A DNA stretch of 64,000 nt, taken from assembly GCA_003008705.1 (NCBI GenBank), contig PDUO01000019.1, forward strand, positions 864,552 to 928,551. Direction: 5' to 3'. The first letter of the stretch is position 1, and the number at the start of each line of letters is the position of its first letter. This DNA comes from Pezicula radicicola (Eukaryota > Ascomycota > Leotiomycetes > Helotiales > Dermateaceae). Positions 56,148 to 64,000 of the stretch are shown here, one piece after another. The notes beneath the pieces were generated by a model, which made no database searches, was not told where the DNA came from, and saw nothing but the letters and a program-made list of their open reading frames with translations. The position numbers and the translations under genes were made by a program.

Positions 56148-58202
56148 CTATCTCAACCACCTAGAGTATCCCCATCTAATGCGTTCGAGAACCTTGAGCT
56201 GTGCCTGTATTCCGCTGTTGATGTTACAAAGGTCCCCGACATCTTCAAGGAACTCTCTCTCAATCTCGCCAGGAAACAGACCTTGCGCTCGTTTCCTCAG
56301 CACGTGGACTTCACATAGGAGAAGACCATGGTCCTTGTAGGACAGAATGTTGCTTTGAGTAGGTGTAGCCTCAGTGAGAATGCGGTCGATGTTCCGGAGG
56401 ACTCTAATTGTCTGGCCAGCTTTACGGTCTTTTCTCGATCCTTTCCTGTTTCCAAAGGCCCCTCCCAGGTACCGGAAAGCTGCAACGCAGACGAGAATAC
56501 CAGGCGTGAGGCCGACGAACCCAAAGACTAGTTCTTGGCTCTTGAGTAAGGCATCTATGCCGCTGATAGCAACCTCGACATCGACCTTTGTTTTCTGGAC
56601 CTGGATCAGAAGAGTACGTATGAGATCACCTCGAACCGTACCGACGAAAGGTTTCCGGAGATCCTTTTCGTATGCTCGTAGGACTGGTGTGAGATCTCCC
56701 TCTTTGACCTTAGATCTGATCTCTGCGATTTGAGTTTCGCTCAGAGAGTCGCTTCCGAGACCTGTTGATTGAGGATTGTCTATTGCAAAGTCGACAACCA
56801 TGCGCTCCAAACTCTCTCGATCACCCTTCAAGCTGTCCTTGCTCATAATAGCAACTTCACTATCTTTATCATGGCGAATCGTTGCGATAACCTTCCTTGT
56901 GGGTTCAATAACCCAATTAATCCAGAAATCTCGTACTGTTGCTCCGAGATCCCTGATCCATGTAATTATTTCTGCTTTCCTGTTGACAAGAATGCGCAGT
57001 GTTGTTGTCGATGAAAGTAGCAGGACACTTGCTGGAAGCCAATATCTTACGAGCTTCGAGGGCTTGCCGTATTCAGATGCAAGTTTATTTGAGTTCTCGA
57101 TGTGGTTTGGGACATGCACCTGGAGAATATGCCGTAGTCGCCTTCCCAGCTTTGCTGGTCGATTTCCAGGAGCAGTGTCGGAAGTGCGCGAGAAGATCTC
57201 GGGGTCATCTTCTACACTAGCAAATACCACATCCTCGAATTCGGAGACGCCTGTCTCGAGTGCTGTTACGTTGCAAAGTACAGTGTCCATCAGGGCTACA
57301 CTACGCTCCACCACTCCCTTCCATTCATGACTCTCATTGCCTTCAACCTTAGTATCACTGCTCTCATCGTCAACGTCGAATGCCAATCCCTCGTCCATTA
57401 AGACTCCCAGACCACTCGCACTCATTTCTCGTAGCCGCCTCAACTTGGCTTGGTTATGCTTTGCTTGCGTCCGACATAGAGCAATAGGAGAAAGGACCCT
57501 CCGCTGTATATCTGCGACTGATCGGTCCTGTATACTCTCCCGCACAAGGCTATAGAATTGCCTCCATCTGCCTGTTAAACTTGATCCAATGTCGCGTGCA
57601 GAAAGAGCATCGCTTGGCGTATCTCTAACTCTAGCAACCCTTGCCTTCGTGTCCTGATAAATATCCTTTGCCCAAGTCCAGAATCTCAATGGTGATGTTT
57701 GTATGGCGTAAAGACCCGTGTATGTATATGATCCCAGAACTTCATCCCAGTACCATATATCGTCACTCAATGGGATTGTTTGTGCCAATAGAGTATTCAA
57801 TAGTAAGCCGTAGGTCTGTACCGTGGCCTTGCTTATCAATAACCATTCCAGCTCTGTCTCATATTCCACCGTGACTCGGTCCTCCTCATCCTCATATTCG
57901 TTTGAAACCGTGACTTCAGACAGGGCTGCTCTATCTAGCAATGTCTGAATGCGCCATGATGCGAGTAGTGGTTGGGATGACGATGTCGTCGAGAGTGCTT
58001 TCACGATGTTCTGCAATTCCGCAACTCGAGGGGAGGAGGCTGCTCTTTGACTCTGCGCAGAGATGCCATCGTGACTAGTTGGAGGGACTAGATGGACGCG
58101 GTCGAGTTGGCTGTCAACCTTTCGTACCTGACTGAAAATATATTAGTATGTATATTCGAGAAAATCATAGCCCTGGAAAACTGACTCCGCAACTATTGAC
58201 AT
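56148..58202 (-). CDS. NCA2: NCA2-like mitochondrial protein
   Basis: Exon 1 is only 17 nt (58186..58202; ATG-TCA-ATA-GTT-GCG-GA) and joins 56148..58131 through a 54-nt intron (GTCAGT donor, CATACTAAT branch, TTTTCAG acceptor), giving 666 aa with the N-terminus MSIVADQVRKVDSQLDRV. Without the small exon no ATG opens the conserved start. The long second exon has the NCA2 features: AKDIYQDTKARV, RDFWINWVIEPTRKVIATIRHD, DSLKGDRESLERMVVDFA and the C-terminal half with a transmembrane stretch (ELVFGFVGLTPGILVCVAAFRYLG) and SYKDHGLLLCEVHVLR. In yeast NCA2 affects mitochondrial mRNA and ATP6/ATP8 expression and lies in the outer membrane. The next gene is a PPR protein, also likely mitochondrial. 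Confidence 0.92.
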
Positions 58203-58519
58203 TACGCCTCTAGGACCATCGAAATCCCGAATCTAAAATTATAATTTAGATGCTGTCTGGATTTCAGTGGAGTGACGTTCGGTTCTTGGCAGGATACATT
58301 ATTTTAGCCGCACATTTAGTTCACAATTATGACATTTGTAAACAACCCTGGATACTTTCATAATTTATTATGCAGGTACATCAGTTGGACTTTATTTTGC
58401 AAACTGTCTTTTCTACATAGCGGATTTGGAAACTAAGCAGCTTTCCAATGTGTCCTACAGACTAGTTGATAGGCCATTGCAACGATACCTACAAGAAGAT
58501 ATACAAAATTGGCTAAATT
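58203..58519. other. Intergenic, no gene seen
   Basis: Short AT-rich spacer between NCA2 and the PPR gene, both read on the minus strand. Confidence 0.4.
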
Positions 58520-61500
58520 CTACACCGACAACTCTGCCGTAGGCTCATACAAACACTTTTCCTCTGATCCCAGTGGACTTTGAGTTAGCCCGAATGCTGG
58601 AAAGGCCGCCATGCTCCCATTCGCAGCTCGCGTCTCGTCGGATTTGGTAGACAATATTTCTGCCTCAGTATTGGGTGCTCCCAACGCCTCAAGAGCATCC
58701 TTCATCAATCGGATCGTCTTGTACTGAACTCGTTTTCTTTCTCGTCGCCATTCCTTCCTCTTAGCAATAGCTGTATCTAAGGCGTTGACAATAGCATCAT
58801 GGAAGTTGATGAGATTCTTCATCACTATACTGTCAGGGTACATGATCCTGCTGCTTTCCTGGATACGTTTACGTGCTTCAGCCCTAGCATATTTTAGACG
58901 CTCTACGAACATCCTATCAGGCTTTAGGCCATTTGAAGACATCGTTCTTGAGACCCATCTCACCCCAACAGTATCCCGTAGTCCAATGTAGGCCATAATG
59001 AGGACAGTAAATGTTGGCAGGCTGATTGAGCTTGGAGAGACTCCCTGTCGCCGAGACACTGTCGTCCATAAATCTATCGCCTCTCTGTACAAGCCTCGTG
59101 TCACAAGAATGTGAGCACCACGTGTTGCAGCTTCTGGTACCACGACGTCGCTATTTTTCAAAGTAGCCGCCATGTTGTTCAGTATCTGCATGACATCCAT
59201 CTTGTCTAGAGAACTATTTCCAACCCTTTCCATTGTTTGGTGAATGAGGACCGCTGCTAAGGCTGGAGCAATCTCCTGCCGATTCTCCTGGGCTTCTTTC
59301 AGCAGCTCAGCTGTCGGCCTTAGGTTCTCTCCGTGTAGCTTGAGCGACGCTTCCGTAGCGGTGACTAGAACTCGCGGATCGAGGGGGACGTGGTTCTGTA
59401 CAGCCTGTTTGTAAACGCGAAGGGCTTTTTGGGGGTCGTTTTTCGTCAAAGCTAGAAACATATTTCGTTGCACACCATAGCTGTCTGTGGGATAAGAGGC
59501 TGTGGACCCACTACTGCCCAGCTCAAGTTTCCAGTCTTGGTGCGAAGGACTATCCACCTCCTTTAGAGCGATATCATGCAGAATTGACATTGTTGTCTGG
59601 TCAATAAGCACTCGTCCCTTTCCATTTTCTAAATCTCGAACACGCTTGTAAAGCGCATAGCATTGATCGAATGAGAACCCCCACGACTTGTGACAATTGC
59701 TGATAATGGCGTTCAAAGTTACAGAATTTATCGAGGGGAGCAGGGAGGCTGCGTATTGTAACCAGCGAATGAGGGAATCCATCTCTCTATTATGGGCATA
59801 AGCCTCCACCATTGCGTTCGAAATGAAGATGTTCAGAGGCACTTTAAACTCTTCCAGGAAAAGGCGCAAGAACTGTTCTACTTCGTCAATCTGATGAGAC
59901 TTTATAAACAGCATTAGGACTGGAACGAAAACCGCCGTATATACTTGGTTATCGTCTTCCGTAACGAGATCTACCATCTTACGGAAATCCTCCTTCACCC
60001 CATGCCAATCTTCTCGCATGGCTTTGGCTAGAGCGAAATGGCCACATGTACGGAGATCTGGCCGTTCATCTCCATACAATTCCTCGTAACGGGACTGGTA
60101 CGTCTTCGCAGCAGCTTCATCACCTGCCTCCACACAGAACTGCACCATAGCGCTGTAGGGTGCTCGTGGGTGTGACGTGAGTCGGACAAGGGGTTCGTAC
60201 TGACTGAATAATGCTCGAGTTCTGGTGATATCTCTTTTCAACCTCCAGTTATGTCCAAGTAGCTTTAGCATCCAAGTTGTAGATGCTGCGTGCCCCCCTA
60301 TTTCCGCCATCTCAAAAGCAGAGACCATAATCTTCTCGGCCTTGCCCAAATTTTGCAAAGTTAAAGCAGAATCCATAGCGAGATTGCCAATAGAATACAA
60401 TTCCTTTTGGTCAGGACTAGTTTTGGTGAAGAACCGAGAAAAAATGTCCAGGACCTCCTTATGGTCTCCTTGCTGGTGATGTGCGGTTAAAAGATATTGA
60501 ACGACATCCCAATGGCCGTTGCCAGAGCTTGACTTTGCTAGTCGCCAATACACCTCAATTGTTGTCTCAGATAAGCCGGCCTGACAAGTTGCTGCACAAA
60601 GTCGTTTGCCAACCTCCATACCATAGTCAGAAAGAATACCAGGCTTCTCCTTGAATTTCGTAAGGAAGATGCTGCTGGCCTTTTTTAATTTTGCTGTCTC
60701 TATTATGGTGCTATTGCTCTCGTTAAGCGGGCCCTGAAGAAGATCCTCTATGATTTCGAATGGATGTAATAAATTGAATGCAGTCTCATCAACAGGCGGG
60801 TTGTGAGTAACGACTCTGAGGATCTTCTCACAGGCATCAAAGTTTGACTGTGCCCAACAAGCAGTGGAAAGGCGACATGCTGCTGTAAGCAGGAGTTTCC
60901 CTATGCCATGGCTAAGATCTAAGCCATCATCAACTGCTTCCAGAAATCTTGCAGAAGCAGCATTGACAGTTTCAGAATCCTGTGGACCTTCCAACAAATT
61001 CATGACATCGGCGGCAATCCTCGCCGATCGGTTTGAGAACCTCACTTTGGTCTTCTCGGGGTCCAGAGGCTGAAGGGTCATTTTGGGGGGTGTGATAACG
61101 GGAGCAAAGGATTTTTGATACCGAATCTTCGCTTCCTGGGGATGTTGAGCATTCTTCCTTTCGCTGAGAGGTATGCATCTCTTTAACGGTACGGTTTCTC
61201 TCCGCAGCGACCCATCTTCCTCTTGTCTCCCACCCGGCTGTTCGCCTCCGTCTCGTCTCTCAACCGGCCGTTCGCCTTCTTCGCATCTCTCAACTGTCTT
61301 TTCGAAGACATCGGCAATGGCATGACTGGCAGCACTGTGGTAATTCTTCGAGCTCTTCAACTTCTTCGCATTGTTGTGAACCTCTCGGGCTGAGCTTATA
61401 CGTCTGCGACGATCCTCCGTTAGCAAACCAGCACTGAAGGCAACAGTACAGGACGTTCCGAGGGCGAGGTTTCGGAGGGTTCGAAGGGCGCCTTTGGAAG

Positions 61501-61522
61501 GCACAGGAAGGGAGCTCGGCAT
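58520..61522 (-). CDS. Large PPR (pentatricopeptide repeat) protein, mitochondrial
   Basis: One exon, 1,000 aa, ATG at 61522. The N-terminus (MPSSLPVPSKGALRTLRNLALG) is basic and amphipathic, fitting a mitochondrial presequence, followed by ~100 disordered, charged residues. From about residue 170 to 900 it is an array of helix pairs with degenerate PPR units, such as ...LNIFISNAMVEAYAHNREMDSLIRWLQ, INSVTLNAIISNCHKSWG and SLPTFTVLIMAYIGLRD-TVGVRWVSRTMSSNGLKPD. Fungal PPR proteins of this size bind and stabilise or help translate mitochondrial mRNAs (CYA5/Pet309-like); the target here is unknown. It is next to NCA2 on the same strand. Confidence 0.88.
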   Translation of the reverse strand: MPSSLPVPSKGALRTLRNLALGTSCTVAFSAGLLTEDRRRRISSAREVHNNAKKLKSSKNYHSAASHAIADVFEKTVERCEEGERPVERRDGGEQPGGRQEEDGSLRRETVPLKRCIPLSERKNAQHPQEAKIRYQKSFAPVITPPKMTLQPLDPEKTKVRFSNRSARIAADVMNLLEGPQDSETVNAASARFLEAVDDGLDLSHGIGKLLLTAACRLSTACWAQSNFDACEKILRVVTHNPPVDETAFNLLHPFEIIEDLLQGPLNESNSTIIETAKLKKASSIFLTKFKEKPGILSDYGMEVGKRLCAATCQAGLSETTIEVYWRLAKSSSGNGHWDVVQYLLTAHHQQGDHKEVLDIFSRFFTKTSPDQKELYSIGNLAMDSALTLQNLGKAEKIMVSAFEMAEIGGHAASTTWMLKLLGHNWRLKRDITRTRALFSQYEPLVRLTSHPRAPYSAMVQFCVEAGDEAAAKTYQSRYEELYGDERPDLRTCGHFALAKAMREDWHGVKEDFRKMVDLVTEDDNQVYTAVFVPVLMLFIKSHQIDEVEQFLRLFLEEFKVPLNIFISNAMVEAYAHNREMDSLIRWLQYAASLLPSINSVTLNAIISNCHKSWGFSFDQCYALYKRVRDLENGKGRVLIDQTTMSILHDIALKEVDSPSHQDWKLELGSSGSTASYPTDSYGVQRNMFLALTKNDPQKALRVYKQAVQNHVPLDPRVLVTATEASLKLHGENLRPTAELLKEAQENRQEIAPALAAVLIHQTMERVGNSSLDKMDVMQILNNMAATLKNSDVVVPEAATRGAHILVTRGLYREAIDLWTTVSRRQGVSPSSISLPTFTVLIMAYIGLRDTVGVRWVSRTMSSNGLKPDRMFVERLKYARAEARKRIQESSRIMYPDSIVMKNLINFHDAIVNALDTAIAKRKEWRRERKRVQYKTIRLMKDALEALGAPNTEAEILSTKSDETRAANGSMAAFPAFGLTQSPLGSEEKCLYEPTAELSV

Positions 61523-61997
61523 TTCAGAGATGAAGATGCCATTTCATGAGCGGATAGATTTAAAAGTAGCAACCCTGCACGCAAATACTAACTAAGGATG
61601 CTGTAGTGAAAGTCGCGTGAGGTTGTCGTTTAGATGATCTGATGTCGAGATGAAGTTCAGCAACCGGAAGACAATTTTACGGTGGCCGGGTTGACCCTAT
61701 CGAGCACTAGAGCAGGATATTACTATTTACTACCTACTACCTATTAGGCCACATATATATAATCAGCGCAGAATTCATCGTGACACTATTTCAGACCTAA
61801 ATAGCCTAATACCGAGTCCAGTTGAAGTTTTGGCTATTCACCTTTGGTGTGAAGGTACGTAAAAGTGAAGATCTAGTCCAGATTTCTATCTATTTCCGCA
61901 TGCTTTAAATGCATGACTTCAACGCCGCCCAATGCATTTGATGTACAAATATGCCTACATTTCCCAATCATTAAACCTCAAATCACTCCTCCAAATA
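61523..61997. other. Intergenic, no gene seen
   Basis: 475 bp spacer. TACTATTTACTACCTACTACCTA repeats occur near 61721-61744 and an AT-rich TATATATA word near 61754. No gene is seen. Confidence 0.4.
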
Positions 61998-63365
61998 TTA
62001 TACAACAGATTCCGTCTCTAGAGCAATAGGATGCAGTTCTAATTGCCGTAAGATTGTTTGATACAAAAACAACATGCACCCACTCTGGACGCTAGTCCAG
62101 ACAAATCTTGGTCCGACACCTCGAAACCAACCAGCAATTCCTTCGTTCTTGTAAATAAGCTTTAAACCAATAAGGACAGATGAGGTGTCAAGGTTTATAC
62201 AGCCTGGGCGAGGTGTGTGCGTCGAAGGTGATGATGTTGATATAGACCGTATCTGTTGCTTTAAAGCAGAAGCAGGGGATTGGGCATTCGCAATAGGAGG
62301 TATAGCTGGTTGCGCAGAAGTGGCCTTGACAACTGGCATGGAGGAGGGATTGACCTGCGTCTGAATCCTGGTTTTCACCACATCAAGTGGACATGTAATC
62401 ACTCCAGCAAGTCCTCCAGCTGCGGCTCCTGTCAACAACTCTAATGGCAGTCCAATTTCTCTGCTCTGTTTCCATTGTCTAGCCCAAGTCTGACCTTGCT
62501 CATAGAAAGTAAATTGCAAAGCCGAGAAAGGAAGATCTCGGAAGATGGTGGCTTTGTAGCCATAAAAGAGTGCAGAAAATCCCTCCTGGCGGACTATCGT
62601 CCTAACTGCATGAGAAGTTCCTTTGTAATTATAGCCAGATTTGAAGAATGGGTTATTATACCGTCCTTGCAGTTGTAGGCGGGTCTTAAGTACTTCCGAC
62701 GGAACATAGATGAAGGATGCGGCAAAGTCCGCAACAAATCCTGAGATATGTCAGTCCACGAAGATGAAGTTTGAATGCTTTATACAAACTTACCACTGGT
62801 GAGATATGCCAATTGCGGCGTGACTCCACTGTCTATCATATGTCTTTTGCTGTACTCATATGTCCCGAAAAAGATGATAGTCCCCGGAAATGACCCAAGT
62901 AAAGCCGGGAGCCAACCTCCATATAACCCTCGCCGTATTCCTTCTTGTCGAAATATTGTACTGTACGATGATGACATGGAAGTGTACTTCGGCGGAATGT
63001 GCGGATCTCCTTGCTGGCGTGTCTTGACTGTATCCAAAGAGTGCATCAACAAATCACCAGTTGTCCCTCCAATTCCACCAGCGATCATGGACTATTTTAA
63101 TCAGCATGATTTTCTAAGAATTGCGAATTGTGCATCTTACGTGTAAGTAAGGCGGCCTTCCCTCGTCCTCCTCCTCGATCGCTTTCGGTGCCATGGTTTT
63201 CGACTTGAAGGCTCTTGTTCGACCTGTGACATCGGTAAAATCGCCCTTCCCTTCTGACAGTCCATCATCGTCCAAGTTGAAGCCGCTGCGATTTCCCTGC
63301 TGCGAGACGGATGACCCTGAAGTTCCAGAAGAGAAGATATTGGATATTCTCGAGGCCAGGGACAT
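61998..63365 (-). CDS. MME1: Mitochondrial carrier, MME1 (YMR166C)-like
   Basis: Minus-strand exons 63141..63365, 62794..63091 and 61998..62740 give 421 aa; introns are 49 and 53 nt. Three carrier repeats carry the signatures SLDTVKTR (about residues 89-96), PSEVLKTR and PLDVVKTR. The stretch HSLDTVKTRQQG and the closing YVPSEVLKTRLQLQGRYNNPFF match the yeast YMR166C/Mme1 type (an inner-membrane magnesium exporter in yeast) more than SAM or FAD carriers. The first 75 residues precede the first repeat and are Ser-rich; a second ATG (MAPKAIEEEDEG) could be used. Repeat 3 carries an extended loop (SSMPVVKATSAQPAIPPIAN). Confidence 0.9.
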
Positions 63366-63661
63366 TGCCCTTCCCCAGTTTCAAATTGGGTCTCCCGTCA
63401 GGACCACACTGCCGGACAGTTGAGGAGGATATTGAAAATGACGAGTGAACTGCGCAATAATTGTTGGATGTCAGGCTTGAGCCGACTGAATATCAAATAT
63501 TCTTTGTACGGGTGAATATAACACCGATGAAAATAGACGCGATTAGCGCGGTCCAGTCGGCTGCCTACAGAGACGTCGCTCTGAAGGTACCCTTTCACGA
63601 CCCTTTGTATCTCCAGCATTCAAGGGAATTTGTCAAGACTCGACTTCTCAAAACCTATAAG
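63366..63661. other. Divergent spacer
   Basis: Separates the carrier gene from the next start on the plus strand. No gene is seen. Confidence 0.4.
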
Positions 63662-64000
63662 ATGGCTGTACCTAAAATGTCACAACTTCACCCCGGAACG
63701 AACGTGAATATTGTCTTGAAAGCAGACCAGAAAACTGGAAAGCTCACAACTGGGAACATTTTAGATATCTTGACAAGAGGCGATCATCCTCGTGGGATTA
63801 AAGTCAGGCTGACTAGTGGACTGATTGGAAGAGTACAGAGCATTTCTTCTGTGTCTGAAGCAACTTCAGCAGCAGCTTCCAACACTATACCACTGGTGCC
63901 ATCAGAATATACGTCCACAGCGCAGCAAGGGCGAGCAAAACCAGTTTTTAAATTACAGGACGATTACAGAAATGACCCGACCCCTCAGGAATCACTTAGT
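63662..64000 (+). CDS. YwbE-family (DUF2196) protein, 3' end outside window
   Basis: 113 codons from the ATG at 63662 to the window edge without a stop. The N-terminal block HPGTNVNIVLKADQKTGKL, ILDILTRGDHPRGIKVRL and TSGLIGRVQS matches the YwbE/DUF2196 fold, a ~60-residue RNA- or protein-binding beta barrel best known from bacteria. After it come Ser/Ala-rich and Pro/Gln-rich residues (SEATSAAASN...), so the fungal protein is longer than the bacterial form. Start choice: the first ATG in frame, directly before the conserved block. Function unknown. Confidence 0.82.
   Translation, partial: MAVPKMSQLHPGTNVNIVLKADQKTGKLTTGNILDILTRGDHPRGIKVRLTSGLIGRVQSISSVSEATSAAASNTIPLVPSEYTSTAQQGRAKPVFKLQDDYRNDPTPQESLS

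Overview
The window is nuclear DNA from a filamentous ascomycete (Pezizomycotina; gene content and style fit a Leotiomycetes species, but that rank is an inference). The evidence is dense short spliceosomal introns (about 48-110 nt, GTAAGT/GTATGT donors, CTAAC/CTGAC branch sites just before the acceptor), mono-exonic or few-exon housekeeping genes with clear fungal orthologues (ALG5, PSY2, ERG1, ERG25, a MET16-type PAPS reductase, AFG2, SEC4, NCA2, MME1-like carrier), and fungal-only families (SUR7/PalI, STAND/NACHT, RRT8/EI24, Ser/Thr-rich wall proteins).

Layout. 0-9 kb: 3' part of a SUR7/PalI membrane protein, a STAND NTPase (NACHT, NLR-like), an NmrA/isoflavone-reductase-like oxidoreductase and an RRT8/EI24 membrane protein. 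11-15.7 kb: a 1,496-residue secreted Ser/Thr-rich repeat protein. 17-22.3 kb: ALG5 and PSY2 on the minus strand. 22.3-27.6 kb: non-coding, holding a 334-bp MITE with TA target-site duplication. 27.6-28.6 kb: a conserved fungal protein of unknown role. 28.6-40.2 kb: an 11-kb gene-poor stretch with a decayed membrane-protein gene, a tRNA-Leu(AAG) body whose acceptor 5' strand is replaced by a palindrome, an isolated sulfotransferase-HAD fusion gene, and a heavily interrupted adenylosuccinate synthetase pseudogene. 40.2-43.5 kb: a divergent ergosterol pair, ERG1 and ERG25. 43.7-54.5 kb: pterin-4a-carbinolamine dehydratase, a damaged 2OG-Fe(II) oxygenase, PAPS reductase, AFG2 and a mitochondrial-like conserved protein. 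54.7-64 kb: SEC4, NCA2, a PPR protein, an MME1-like carrier and the start of a YwbE-family gene.

The main functional link is ERG1/ERG25, both sterol-pathway genes sharing one 0.78-kb intergenic region. NCA2, the PPR protein and the carrier are probably all mitochondrial and sit together on the minus strand, but there is no operon-like logic. I saw no secondary-metabolite cluster, CRISPR array or complete autonomous transposon. The most unusual items are the many-exon ADE12-type pseudogene, the sulfotransferase-HAD fusion in a gene desert, the MITE, and the rearranged tRNA-Leu.
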